A stretch of 64,000 bases of DNA from Rotaria macrura. Lineage: Eukaryota > Rotifera > Eurotatoria > Philodinida > Philodinidae. Position 1 is the stretch's first letter. Each line of letters starts with the position of its first letter. A model generated the notes under the pieces. It made no database searches. It was not told the origin of the DNA and saw only the letters and a program-made list of their open reading frames with translations. The position numbers and the translations under genes are program-made. Shown here in pieces: positions 39,501 through 53,418 of this stretch. The stretch spans positions 124,001 to 188,000 of the forward strand of contig OENT01000032.1 of the NCBI GenBank assembly GCA_900239685.1, written 5' to 3'.

Positions 39501-42240
39501 TATTCCTAAACCATCAACAATATCAATGGTTAAATCAAAAACATTACCAACACAACAAATTAATACTAATGGATATGCTGCAGCAAATAATATGGAATAT
39601 ACACTAACGAAACCTTCTTTTTCAAAGGTACCTATCCGTGCTGTTACATCGATGGATACAAATGAAAAATCACGTTCGGTTATTGCTGATACGAATGCAT
39701 TAGTTAAACAGATACGAAATTCGTTAAGTCGAAATTCTCTACATGATACACAAATTAGTTCACCATTATCCGTATCAACAAAAGACTTACGTACATTTGT
39801 TTCATCAACATATTCACCATCGGATGAGAATATGATTGATGATGATGGAATTATACATGTACGACAACATACTTCACTTAGTCACGATGAACAATCATTT
39901 AAACGACAAGCACGATTATCAAAAAGTTTTCATAATGTATCTGAATACAATAATACCGATCAATATGTAACAACTGATCATAAGTTTACTACACGTGCAC
40001 AACCATCGAAATCTGTTGAAAACAATCTTAATAAAGTTAGTCGAAATCAAGCAAGAAATTCACAAATTCTACTGAATTTTCCACCGATCGTTGCAAGTAC
40101 ATCATTTTCAGCATTACCAAATTCAGAAGATAACACAAGATTATTGGTAAGAAAAAATTGACTAGACTATTTTTTTTGTACAACAATGACTCTTAATACC
40201 TTTTACATTCGTTATTGTGTCTAACATGATTAGTTATAGGTACAATAGTTAGAAAATTAAATATTAAACATCAATCATCATCATATATATTGTTCAATCT
40301 ATTCATTAGTCAAGTTAGAATGACATACAATTGTAAAAGAAACGAGCTATGAGAAATGAATTCCTTTGTGATTATTACTGTTGACCTAGTGCGTATTATA
40401 CAGTTGTTGATCACTTTCTTTTGTGAAAGTAGTGTCTCATGATGTTCTGTAACAAAATTGATCAATAACTCTGATAGACTTTAAAGTTAGATGAAGTTCT
40501 TTGAATTCTTTGCCATTTTTTTTAATGTCTTTGATAGACACAGTGTTTAAATGAATCACGAGTACGAGTTCAACTGTTATACGTAAAATATATTGTATTA
40601 TGACATCGTTTTCTTTTCCTTGAATGTTTACTCTCTTTGATAAATAATTCAACATTTAATAGAAATAAAAATCTGATATAATATTGCTGACATTAGAAAA
40701 ATTATATTCACTCGAAAGGATCTCGTTTTTTTTTTAATCTCAAAATATTTCAGAATGACACAGCTTTGCATTAGTGTAATGAACAAGCAATCGTTTCGTA
40801 ATCAAACAGAAGGTTAAAACTATCTTCTAGAACTTGAGACTGATGAAAACTTTTGTCATATGAAGTAGAATGCATTATTCAAGCTTGACTGTCATAAAAA
40901 CTTAGAGAACATGTACTCAAATTAATCAGAATGTCGTAACACATGTTGTTCACAGATTGAAAATGTCTGTCAGCGTTCTAGTAGATTGTTACTTTGACAT
41001 CAATTTGAAATGAAGAATTTTCATTTTTCTCCGTCGACTTGAATCAGAATTATACTTGATGACATAGATGAAATTAAAATTATCAACGTATAATATAATC
41101 ACCTGGCGGTTGATAAACTAAATCGTATTCGTGAATGTATCTTTCTTTTTCTTTTAGTCCATGAAATGGTATACGGGACAAGTTAGTGAAAATTCTGAAA
41201 TATCTTTTAATACACCACATCTTGATGATGATGATCTTCTGTATAACTACATATCTTTAAATAGTCCTCGAGAAGTTCAATTATTGCTTGCACGTCTTCA
41301 AGCATCCAATGATATACGTATTCATGCAGCACTTGACGATGTACGATTACGTGTAGCTCAATTCGATGCATCGAAATCACCGGAAGATTTACATGTTTTC
41401 ATGCGCTATCTTGAATCACGTTTACGAGATATAAACAACAAAAATTTAGCATCATCATCAGCGACAACGACAACGGCAACAACAAGAACTGCATCGAATA
41501 GTATCAATGGTCAAAGACGTATATCGGATAGTGGAACAACGAATGGGTATCATAACCAACAACAAAAATCGGAAACTGTATCGGTTAGAAGTCGAACAAG
41601 TTCGATAGGAACAGGTGCAAGTAAGGAAACACCATCTCAAAGACAGATTGGTCGACAAAATGTTCGATCATCTATACATAAAACAGGAGGAGGTGTAGAA
41701 GGAACAAATGATCATCAAGCACCTCCTCCACGAAGAGCAAGTCAATCAAGTGTCAATCAAGGTATACATTCTAGATTAATTCATTACATAGATAAATCAA
41801 AAAGAACGTTTCTTTTTCTCGCTTTAGAAAATCCTGTCGTATTCGATGATATGTTAAATACGGTATTAGGTTTACCAAAAAAAGGAGTACCATCGACTAA
41901 ATCATATCCGTCTTCTTCTTCTTCTATTCAAAAGTAAAACTAAAATCTTAGTAAAACTATGCTTTAGAATAGTATTCCATATTGTTTTCTTCAGTCGTGA
42001 AAAATCTACTCCTTTAATTCAAGCTCAAATAATCACAAATACAACAACAATCGAGAGAAATGGAAAAGATGTTGGCAAACGTTTATTTGAGAGTGGTACA
42101 TATAAAGATCCTCGCCTAATTTATGATGTATGTATTATGATCTCATTGATATCTCTTCTATTGAATATATTCGTCAATTTCTTTTTCAGGGTCCAAGAAA
42201 GAATGAGAAAGAGGAACTACCTCTTGAAACATCCGTATGA
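28092..42240 (+). CDS. Very large disordered scaffold-type protein with SH3 ligands and a PDZ-ligand tail, 12 exons
   Basis: The exons are 28092-28635, 32104-32322, 32483-32495 (inferred 13-nt microexon), 32638-33014, 34145-34899, 35030-35662, 36293-37225, 38890-40146, 41158-41761, 41828-41933, 41995-42127 and 42190-42240. All phases agree; the total is 5625 nt (1874 residues). The family is not recognised. The N-terminus is helical-looking (EEKLYIQSIFDVIDEVYQL, then SFNKLLIPDWYNHEY). The middle is low complexity: S/T-rich, acidic runs at about 34709-34740, polyN near 36759. Proline ligands VPLPPPPPPRM and PPPPIPARTLKP are SH3-type. An ordered block near the end (41245-41440) reads SLNSPREVQLLLARLQ...SPEDLHVFMRYLESRLRD. 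The last exons give RLFESGTYKDPRLIYDGP and end LPLETSV, a class I PDZ ligand. A cortical or junctional scaffold is a reasonable guess, not a finding. The 3.5 kb first intron is long for this genome. Confidence 0.75.
33457..33525. repeat. (GA)n microsatellite
   Basis: A nearly perfect GA dinucleotide array interrupted by three GGG positions, inside an intron of the large disordered-protein gene. Confidence 0.92.
38370..38557. other. Unassigned GC-richer segment, open on both strands, in an intron
   Basis: On the plus strand it is flanked by a good acceptor (ttttatag) and a donor (gtaaaa) and reads open through 62 codons (GSVIVDRSALLNGKNLTKDN...). On the minus strand it is also open and reads KSVAIVEEKYAQLILKEKS...SPLPAVPKRLSF. 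Its 188 nt would shift the host frame if included, so it is not a constitutive exon. It contains a perfect short stem (accgc...gcggt). It may be an alternative (poison) exon or a fragment from elsewhere. Confidence 0.35.
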
Positions 42241-45200
42241 TTTAAGTCATTTGTTTTGTTATTCAATAGCAAATGAGTTCAATATCATATCAGGACTGGT
42301 TTTTATTGGAATTGTGTGCAATTTATGTTTCTCTTTCTCAACTGTGATATATATTTATATTAATTCTTGACAACTATCTTTCCTGCGAAAAATAGAACAC
42401 TGAATCACAGAGATTGACTCTGTGTATGTTTTATTTTATTTTTAACTCGGTGTCGCTTGTTTATGTATGGACGACGCGTTTGATTCATATTTGTTTTTAA
42501 TCCAAGACAATTTCAAATGTTCAAATTTGAGTTACGTACAACATTTCAGAATTATTTTTCATTTGCTCTTTTTGTTTGGTAACATTTTATGCAAAAAGAT
42601 CGTTTACTTTTTAATTGTATGTTTCATGTGTTTTTTTTTCCTTATAAGTGTGTCGATGTTTTATTTGATGATCTGTTAGTTATTACTTCTTATTTACAAA
42701 TTCATTTTTGTTCTATGTCTGTGCATACACTTCTAGTGTTCAAGTGGAGAATATACTCTTAATATCTGTTTGTTAAATTTTCCTTTTCTTTCCCTATAAA
42801 TCATAAGGATAAAAGCATTAAATTAACTTCGATGTATACAATGCAAATAGTAGGACATAGGAACAATCAGGAATTCGACAGTAGAAATGTTACTGATGAT
42901 TGCAGGTCAAGAGATTTCAATCTAACAGTATTTCTTGGTAAAATCTTATGATCATCGGAGCCTTACGAGAAAAATCTACTTTTGATTTTCAATTTTCTTT
43001 TGAGACAATCTTTACCAGGAACAGTTAAGTATCAGAGTGACATAAGAGCGTACTTGTTTAAGTATCGAGAAAGTTTATAACAGAAGTAGAAAAATGATAC
43101 AAAACTTTGCAATGGAATCGTTCTCGTTAAAATCAGTATTGTTGCAAAGATGTAAGTAAAAAGTTGACATGAGGTGTATCTGATATTTCTGAGAAGGTCA
43201 TGATTACTGTAAATTATACGATTTAATAACTGGAAACGATTTTATACCGATATTCAAAGTGAGATTCATGCTACTAAATGTTTGTAATTCTCATCGGAGA
43301 AGATTAACACGCACTCATGTTTATGACCATAATGAAACTAAACAAGGCCTGTTGTAAATCTACACTTATTTATGTTTCTCACATTTGCAAAGATAAATAC
43401 ATATTTAACCTTAAAATTTTATCGTTAAATCTATATCCATAAATGAGAATCATAAATTTATAGCTTGATAAATATAAAACACATTCTATAAACATACATC
43501 GATATCTTATGGTAATTCTACTAAATCAATAATAGTAGCATCGTTCTAAAATTGCCATCGTTTTCTTCATCTGAGTTTTCATTAGTATTTAGGTCCTAGA
43601 TATAGTATTTATTGAATCAGTAGAGATCATTGAACCTGGTGATTGTTTATGAATAAATAATAAAAAGGAAATCGATGACTGCATGTGAAACTATTTTTAG
43701 AGATGATGATAATCGGCTGTGATGTGATCGAGTGTTAGTTACAGATATCGTACTTTCAAAAAAGATTTTTATCGTTCGTTTTGTTTTAAACTTTTTATTT
43801 TAATGGTTTTCACCATATCCTATTGCTGTGTGAACGTAAGTGATAGTTTCGAAGTATTCATTCATCAAAGAGAACTCTTCAAGAAATTTTATTTCGGAAA
43901 AAAATGTAATCTTGATGTTTGTATCAAATTTTAAAAGAAATTTATTATGCCAATAATTAGTGTCAGATACATTATCGATTAGTATATCAAGTCGGACAGC
44001 AAGAAATCTAATGTTTATTATATAAATCATGTGTGATTTTATCATATCTGTAATCATCCTCGTCATTTGCAATATAAGAATAAAATCGAACCAGACTACT
44101 GATAAGAATGTTGATTTATTTCATAAACATCTTTATTTTAGAAGGTTATTTGTATTCATTGAAAAACTACGCACTCGATTAACTCTTCTAATGAAGGATT
44201 AATAACATATTATTTTCCCAACGCAAAAAAAAAACAGATTCTCAGCAGACCGACAGTAGTAGAAATTTCATAATTTCAATGTCAATTTACTACTTCTTAA
44301 AATGTTCTGTCTTCCTTTATCATATGATCATCCTACTAACGAGCCCACAAAAACTTTAAAATGATACCTTCATTATTCTCGAAGCTATCCAAACTAGACC
44401 GTCATTGTTGTTTTTAGAAGAATATTATCTACTGTAGAAATAACTCTATTTATAAATGCCTTCAATATATTGTTCTTACAGCACTAACGAGAATGATGAA
44501 TATATGAAGACGAACTAATCATGGTGGAAATGAAAAATTTTTCTGTTTTATGTCAAATTCAATCTTATTTAATATCTTCATGTGAACCATACAACTACTC
44601 TTAGTTTACTGTAATCTATCGTGTCATCAAGTAGTTCGAGAATTTTTCAAATGGCTTGTTCTTGATTCTTTACTTTTACAATCTCGTGTAATATATAAAA
44701 TAACTTATACTCAAATTTGTTTTCATTCTTATCCTGACACTCAAGTTTTTTTTCTCATTCTTCTGGTATGTTAAGCATACAGAATTTCTCCATGCATCAT
44801 CTAACTACAAAAAGTAATATTCTTATCATTCATCTGAACAAAATTAGAAACTATTACATAAGAATCGGAACTCATTCGCTTCACCTGTTTATTTTTTCTC
44901 GTTTTAGACTTACACTAACCAGAAGACAAGCAATTGAAGTGGAATGCACATTCTTTTTTGTCCAATCTGTAGTCATACTTACAAATGCCCTTGAGATTCA
45001 TAAAATTCATAATCAAATTGTTTGACTATACTGAGATTATATAAAATCAATTCATATATAAAATTCTGTTACTCATGAAATCCTTCATTTGATCTCGTTT
45101 GAGTTATACTAAATTGTTCACTGCAACTTCGTTCTCTACTGTCCTTCATGATGATATGCAATATAGTAACGGATCGTACTATGCTGTATTACTAGTCGCT

Positions 45201-46499
45201 ATACTAATGTATCATAGTCGTGTTTTCCAGTATATTACGTATGCCATATTCGTGTTGATTACGATGCTAAAAAACCAGTACTATTGATAAACAAAATATC
45301 ATGCGTGTAAACTATTTGTACGTGACTTCCTACGACTATTCAAATGGCATAATAATTCGACTAGGATATGGTTCAACGTTCTCTAAACTTTTTCATTAGC
45401 AACATTGACATATAGTTGTAGAAAGACTATTCTGAAGTTCAAAATGCAATATCACATGTCTGTGTCTATTGTTATTCGCAACGTGTTGATCAATCGGCCA
45501 TCAACACCCTATAACTTAGTGCTCTTTATTCATCATTCACCTTATCTATATTATTCAACGCTATATTCTTGATAAAATCCTATCTCAATATATACGGCTA
45601 CAAACATATATCTGCGCACAAGATTCCACTGTCGAAACTGTATACAAACGCTTTAGATAAAATCTTATACTTCAACGCATCGAGCATTTTTGTACATTCA
45701 TACCATAATAATACCCGATCTTCAGCTGTACAACTTAAGTCAACTATTCGTGTTGACCTACATTCCAGTCTTAAACCAAATATAGATTCATGCATGAGGT
45801 CATACAAGCATTCTAAAATCCATTTAGTAATTATATTTAATCGAAAGTATTGTTTTCATGACTATGTTAAAACTAAATTCGAATCAACTGGATGAAACAC
45901 TTTGTCTTTCATAACCACATTCTTGATCAGCATACTACGTAAATTTAAACGTAGAGATAATCCGACAGGATTCTAAAACCTAACTACACTTTTTTCGAAC
46001 ATGAAAAGTCTGCAATAAACCGATGGTAATTTACTCTCTCGAACATAAGTACTTTCTATGTTGAGATAGGTGAATCATCAAAAATCTAACTGACAATATG
46101 TGTAGGCGTAAATATAGGTCTACTTTTCGCCCACACTGACAGTCACAGGTGCTGTGATATTCTCATTAGAATCTGATATTTACGGCACGAAATTTTCGTT
46201 ATCGAACAAATGATTGAAAATGACAAAGGCTTAAAAGATAAAAGAATATCATAACAACCTTATGACAATTAACGACGACTATTGACATTTGTCTCTATTA
46301 TAATAGTCATCATAAGCAGCTTCGCTAACAAAAGAGATGAACACGAAAATTTTATGAGTTCTAATAGTATTCGAAATTGTGTGAGATTTTCAATAATTAA
46401 AGTTAAATTCTTTGACTTTTATTCATTCAATAATAGTTGTTAGAAACTAAAAGGTAATGTAAATTGATTACAAAAAAGCAGCCTATAAAAACAAACGAA
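42241..46499. other. 4.3 kb stretch without a supportable gene
   Basis: The 3' UTR of the large disordered-protein gene presumably starts this stretch. I see only AT-rich sequence with short, unsupported frames (the longest is 108 codons near 45569, with no protein-like features and no splice context). Confidence 0.5.
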
Positions 46500-46715
46500 A
46501 TGATGATGAATATTTCAATTTCAAATTTCAGCTTTATTACAATCGTGTTCCTTCTTATAATCTATTCAATAATGATTTCATCAAGTATTTATTTGAAATA
46601 TAGAAATCATGAACATAGTCTACTTCGTTTGACGACATTATTTTATTTATCAAACGAACTACAACATCAACAACAAAAAGAAGCCATTGAACATGAATCA
46701 ATTTTCATAAAATAA
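46500..46715 (+). CDS. Possible small single-pass membrane protein
   Basis: A 71-codon frame from ATG 46500 encodes a hydrophobic helix (FITIVFLLIIYSIMISSSIYL), a basic patch (KYRNHEH) and a Gln/Glu-rich tail (ELQHQQQKEAIEHE). The layout resembles the nested candidate at 5945-6277: short lumenal part, helix, basic patch, hydrophilic tail. There is an acceptor-like tttcag inside it, so it might instead be a terminal exon. Support is weak. Confidence 0.3.
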   Translation: MMMNISISNFSFITIVFLLIIYSIMISSSIYLKYRNHEHSLLRLTTLFYLSNELQHQQQKEAIEHESIFIK

Positions 46716-46918
46716 AACCCCTAGATGATATTTGATCACTAAGTAGCTTTGAAATGTATTTTGTCATATAAGTTCTTTCAAAAAACGTTTTTAACATAAC
46801 TAACATATGACGGTTATTTATATCAGATGAATAGACACAAATAATCTTTTTCTTTTAGCTACAAATATAGAATGGTCTAAAGAAGAACGAAAAAAAAACA
46901 CAACAAAAATATAATTGC

Positions 46919-49900
46919 TTAAAGCTTAGAAGTACTCGACGAAATGCTAACAGAACGATCACGGTGATCTTTCAAATATTGTTGACGCGCATAGAGTGGT
47001 CGAATCGGTAGCATTGTTTGAGGACTTAATTCAACTATAACATCGTTTGTCCATTGATTCTAGAAAATAAGAAATTTAACTTATTTAAAAAATACTTCGA
47101 CCTATTATTACAGTATCTGGAACTCGTTTCCATCGACATACAACTTCATCATCGCCAAGTTTGCCTGAACAAGTCAATATTATTAGTTGATTATTACACC
47201 TATATATGTGAATAAATATAAATTTCGATAAATAGATATAATCATTAGTGTAATTTATATATCCATAAGATTTTATTTATGTTACTTTGTTTTACAAATG
47301 CATTTGACTGGTCCATCGGATATTTTTGCTTTAAATAGAAGATTAAACGAAATGCTAGCTGATGCTTCCAATGAATTTCTCGGTTGTTTCATTGTTGTAC
47401 TTGGAAAATGTTTTTTTAATTGATCACGACACCAATCATCTGAGGAAATAACTGCTGGACTTGATGATTGCGTTTTGGCAGATGTCAATGTTGTACTAGT
47501 ATCATCGGAATCAATGTTTCGATTCTTTTTTTCATTGTCCAATGTCGCAGAATAGTTAATTGTTGAATTATGACGTTTCCGATGTCGATTTAAATTAATC
47601 AAACGATGATTTGTTTCGATTGGAAAAGCAATACGATAAAGATAACCATTCGATAGATAACTCCTATTCCAACAATCATCGGACGAATCAAATAAATCCA
47701 TCATAGCTGAATCAGATCTTGAACGAGATGTTTTTCGATGATTTACAAAATTTGCTACAGATGATACTTTATTTCGAGTTGTTTCATTAATCATATGATT
47801 TGTTACACTGTATGATCGTGGAACATATTTTATATTTGTTGAATATGTTGACGATGGTCGTACGGATTTTCGTTGAAATGAAAAATTCAATACAAATAAT
47901 ATACCTGTTGATGTACCTATCCATAATTGTTCATCGTTTACAAGAAATGACGTAATACGAATTTGATCAGCAATACTACTCGAACTTCCATCGTCTATTG
48001 AACCTAACTGAGCAAATTCTTCCATTACTGCTAATTGTTGATTGGTTTTACCAATTTTTTCAAATAAATTATTTAAACATATTGTTCCATATAGTTTACA
48101 TTCCGATTGATTCCATACTTGTAAGACATTACTCGTTGATCGAAGTAATATCCATATATGAGTCGGATCATCATCGTCATAATAAAGTAAAGATGTGGGA
48201 TCTATAGTTTCAAATGTTAAATCAATAGTTGCTAGAATGTCTAATGTTCTTTAGATATAATAGGAAAAGAAAAACAGATCGAATTTTAACATCAAACATA
48301 ACTAATTATTTTACACTATACTTTTCATTGATGATTGTCATTTTATTCGAACTTAAACTCCATAATTTATCATTACGATAAGCAACTGCAGTTATAGCTG
48401 ATTTATCTATAGTTATACAGAAAGCTTCTTCTGGTTCACGTTGATTATATAACTAAAGTGTAATTGAGGACAAAGAAAATCTATGATTATTATTATTATT
48501 ATTAAATAATTTTATTGATTTAATTTACTTCAACAATAGCTAAATTTCCATCTGATAAGCCACAATAAATTCGATTAGAATTAAGTTTATTTAAACTAGT
48601 CATGCAAAGAAGACAACTTCGTAGTCTAGTTGCCCAGAGAATTTGTCTAAAATTAGATCGTTTATTATTCAATTTTTTATGTTCTCGTTTTTTTTTTATT
48701 TGTTTTTCGTTATATCTCCTTACCTTTCATCAATTGAAAAACCTAATAAAGTACCACAAAGAGTACCAACTAAAACAAGTTCACCATTCACACATGCCAT
48801 ACAAAATGCTCGTGAATTATACTATTTAGAATGATTAGATCATTTATGTTTTGTTTCACGATCGAAGACGAAAAGATATTTTTACTTACGGTGATTTCAA
48901 GATCCATCATAATACCACGTTCGACATTTACTTCGTAAAGATGCATAGAATATTGTGAACCAAATGCAATCCAGACAAGATCTAAATATATAAATGCAAT
49001 TCGAAAAACAAATTTTAACAATTAAACAAACATAATACTTTCGGATAGAACAGCAGCACAATCAAGTGTTGTTGACGAATGATTCACTTCTTGGAACTAA
49101 ATCAGATATCATGCTTTGTTTATATTTCTTTTCATTTCAAATTTTACTCACTGCATAATCTCGATTTGAAAATCCTTCCTTTAATGACTGTCGTTTGAGA
49201 ATTTTATCTGTCAGAGTTTTTGTCCAATATGCTTGTTTTATAGAAATATCTTTTCGATGACAAAATGGTTTCAAATCTTCGAAAGCAATCTATAAAATAT
49301 TTCAAAATTAAATTTTCTATTAATACGAACGACCGACATCAATATTAAGTTTACCTTAAAAAGATTTTCAACATCAATTAAATTTTTCGTTGAATCCTTT
49401 ATTTGTTTCATCATTGATATTGTATCAGTTTTAGTTAAAAGACTTTCTCGATTAATTATTAATATGGCTAATGCAAAACGAAATAAAACTTTAACACCTT
49501 CTAATAAGAAACAATCCCATATACGTAATAATGTTTCAAATGGTACACTGTCAATAAATATAGCCATAAACCAATTTAGTGTTAACGATGTTATTTCAAC
49601 TTCATTGATTTCAAAATGTTGATCAATATCAGGTGCTTTCTGTTTTAAAAGATCTTTAAGAACAAATTGATCAACTTGCGCACCAATAAGACCAGTATCA
49701 TAGTAGTTATTTAAATGACATTCTGTAATAGCTACTAGAAGCCAAAAAGCATCTTCTGGTTCAAGTAACAAGAGTGCAACTGCAACAATAAAATTCATTC
49801 CTTGACAATAGCCAGTCGTTGGATTGTGTAAACAAAATACTTGAAGTACTTGACGTAATTGACGAATCTAGGATAAGAAGGAAAATCTTTCACAATCAAA

Positions 49901-52900
49901 TATGTCTCGTGAGCAAGAAAAAGAAATCTCAAATATAAACTTTAACTGACAAGAATAGAATTGATTTATAACGTCAACACAATAGACTAGAATATGAGTA
50001 GTATAAGATTGGAACATCAAACGCTTTCGAGTTAAATATTCGTTTTTTCTTTAATTTATGAATATGTATTCCTGTATCTGATCAAGAGAATCTTTGAATT
50101 GATCGAACTAATATACTGTAGAATACGAAGATAGTGCATATTTCAATGAAAATCGAAATGAGTATGATTGATTTTCGAATTTTGTCTATAGATTAACTTG
50201 ATATAAGATACTTGATTGTAACAGTATGATTTAAAACAAATGTCTTATTTTATGGAAAATTTATAATTCTTTCAACGTTTTCATCGTTCATTGATGTATG
50301 AATAAAATGAATACGCAAAGTATTATTCTATCGAGAAACTTCTCTCACAAATATGACATTGAAACTTTACTTCATATGAGATTCTAAAAATTTCAATCAT
50401 AATCAGTACTATGGAGATGAAATATAAGACTCGTTGAAAAGATTTGATATTCTTCTGAAATATGAGCATATATTAAAAATTCTATATGTTTTAAAGAAAA
50501 GATTCATAACCGTGCATATTCCCATCGGTTTTCTAGGATTACTAAAAATAAAGATAGACATGATTTTAAATGGAATTCTTATTATAAAATGCTTCTATCA
50601 AAAGATTGTTTTCAATTATGACTCATAAATTTTGTTTCATTTCATTCATTTCTATGAAATCAATTCTTTTGATATAAATCATTTGAATACTTCGTGTCAA
50701 GATTACAAGAATTAGCTAAAGCAAAAACCTTCGAGGACAATGATGATAATTATCATTCAACACCTGTCAATTCGAATCATTTGAGAACTAAAACAAAGAT
50801 GTAATATGGAAAAGAGTCAAATGACCCAGTTGTTTTCAAGAGGATTAGAATATGAAAACAAAAGATATAATGCTAGAAAAATGTTTCGTTCTTACTCCAT
50901 CAGAATCTTTATTTGAAAATCGAGTATTTGATGGCATGGTTCGATAAAGATCAAGTGCGATTTGTTTTTCAAATTTATTATTCAACTAAAAGAAATTATT
51001 AAAATGCTTTTTTTGTATTAATTTGATTTCTTACATCTGAATTTGGTAATAAATGACAAAGATTTTGATAATACGATGAACCTTTTTCTTTTCGTATATG
51101 ATCAATTTTTTTTTGTATAAAACCATGCCAAAGTTCTGAACGAAGATTATTAGGTATACCTTGTCTGACAAGATATTTCAATGTTTTCTTTAAATACATA
51201 CATTGAATAAAGACAAGAAAATCAAATCATGAAATTATCTTACCGGAACTGTTGAACTATTTTGAAATGTTCTCAGTAGTGATCGCCACACATTCTCATC
51301 CGTTGTATGTGATTTTGAATCATAAAAATGTGTTAATTTAACACAAATGTATTGCAAACGATCAGTTTCATTCTTCTTTTCATGTTTAAAACCATACGAA
51401 TCTATATACAAACCTGATCCTTCCATACTAGATATGAAAAATCATTTTTCTGTTGATTTTTAAACAAAACTATTTTCAATAAATTTACCTATCAAACGAT
51501 GGTAATGATGGATCCCGTTTACGACATTCAACTAATAGTTCTTTCAATCGATCACGATGCTAGTTAATCATAAATAGAAACGGTTTGCATTCGAAAACTT
51601 GTTTGAATTCATTCTCACTTTTGTTCCACCAAATAATCGATTGTCTTCAGCAGATAAAGATGTTTGTAATAAATAAATATAGTCACGTTGTAAACTTTCA
51701 CGTTGACTTTGTTGTGAACGAATCGTTCTAAACAAATAGTATTTTATGTATATGTATTTACTCAAGCGATTCTGTTCGGTTTTGTTGTGAATATTTACTT
51801 CAGAAGTTTATGCATTTTAATATCATCCTCACGAATAATTCCATGTAATCTACTTATTTCACAATGAAGAAATTTTAATTCATTATTTGTTTCTCGACTT
51901 CGTTCATTGAATACTTTGGAAATAGTTTGATGTCTAAAACATTTCCTATTGTTCATATTCGATGAAATTAATATTCATTGAATCATACTTGCTACACAAT
52001 GGTTGAGATTGAACAATATCGGATAATTGTTTTTCAAGTTTACGTATTACATCTGATTTTTCTTTGATTATTGTTTGATATACGACTTCTTTATTTATTA
52101 ATGAAGCTAATTCACATTTCAATGTTCTGTTGTGGAGAGAAAAAGATAAAATAGAGCAAGTGAAATAATTATAATAAAGAAACACATGGATACTATTAAT
52201 TACAATAGGGTTTCTTGTAAACCAGTTTGTTGTTGTGAACCATCATTTAAATCTAATAAACGTTGATCACAAAAAGCTGAATCTGTCGATTCAATTGAAT
52301 GACTTGATGAACCAGTTCGATTCGGCATTGATTCTTTTAATGGATCCGATGATCGATGAACGAATGTCGAACGACAATTTGAACACAGTGATAATGTACA
52401 TGTATGACAAATATGAACACCTGTATTAGATGATAAACTATAAGAAGAGATATCAAAATCAAAGACATTTATATATTAGAAATCGATGAATCTGTCATTG
52501 TTTATAATTAACCTCATTTTTCGATTATTACTATCGATTATTGATGAAGGACGATATTTTTCTAAAAATCATAATTTCGTTTGAAATAAAAATTCTCATC
52601 TAACTTAATTTATTAGATTCTAACCATCTTCACTTGATAAATCACATGGATTAGTTCGTTCAGTAATAAACATTCTCGGCTGTACCAAGTCAGTTGGTGT
52701 TAAACTATCCGATCGATGATTTCGACATACTAGATTAATTTAAAATTCATAAATAAGAATACATTCTTTACTAATACCTACCTTCTTCATTATTCATCAA
52801 CTAATTTCGTATATAGAAAATTAATCAATTTAAAATTAATGTAAAAGAAGACATTCATCTTACTTCATCATTGTCAAGTCCTGGATGCATTTCATATATT

Positions 52901-53418
52901 GATGAACCATTATTAGATGGTATACATGAATCACGTTTTGTCTGAAAGGTAAGAATATGACGATAAATATTCTTTGTTTTCAACTATGTATTCTTACTTG
53001 TAATCCAAGTAACCAAATCATTAATGCTTCATGATTCTCAGTTCGTAAATGATATTCTTTATTATTGGTTCTAAAAATAGATATTGAAAAATATCTAGAT
53101 ATAAATAAAACTTATTAACATACAAAATAATAAATACACGTTCTTCAGTTGGACTCAAAGTAATAGCAGCTCGATATAAAGATATACGTTCAATGGGTGT
53201 TTTATTAATAATTAAATCACGTTCAGATTGATAGAATTCTAATGTTTGAGTCGATTCGTTGAATGCACCCCAATAGCGACGAGTTGGAAGGACAAGACTT
53301 AATGCTATTATAATGATATTTCAATAGAAACTAAATATGATCTATCAATAGCAAATATACCTCCACAAGGTTTAAGTGATAAATAACCCGACAGACTATA
53401 ACAGCCAGTACGTTCCAT
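46919..53418 (-). CDS. TBC1D2: TBC1D2 (Armus)-type RabGAP: PH, coiled coil, TBC, plus C-terminal beta-propeller-like region
   Basis: More than 20 exons run from ATG 53418 to the stop at 46919, mostly with 45-90 nt introns (one of about 1 kb at 50896-49868). Confirmed 5' exons: 53418-53361, 53304-53124, 53070-52998, 52941-52864, 52800-52782, 52729-52625, 52561-52513, 52437-52204, 52126-51989. The first ~110 residues form a PH domain (SGYLSLKPCG ... YWGAFNESTQTLEFYQS ... HEALMIWLLGLQ). A CxxC-x4-CxxC mini-motif and heptad-rich coiled coils follow. The TBC domain starts at LKYLVRQGIPNNLRSELW and carries both catalytic fingers, the Arg finger IALDLYRTMP and the Gln finger GYCQGMNFIV, then GLIGAQVDQ and NWFMAIFIDSVP; a working GAP (Rab7 in Armus, recalled) is expected. 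Beyond it come IAFEDLKPFC, as in TBC1D2, and then about 500 residues of repeated strand motifs (DLVWIAFGSQ, LVLVGTLCGTLLGFS, IYCGLSDGNLAIVE, QLWIGTSTGILFVLNF) typical of WD40/CNH-like propellers. Confidence 0.88.

Noticed and set aside
45569-45895. 108-codon plus-strand frame
   Set aside because: No recognisable domain, membrane segment or neighbouring exons.
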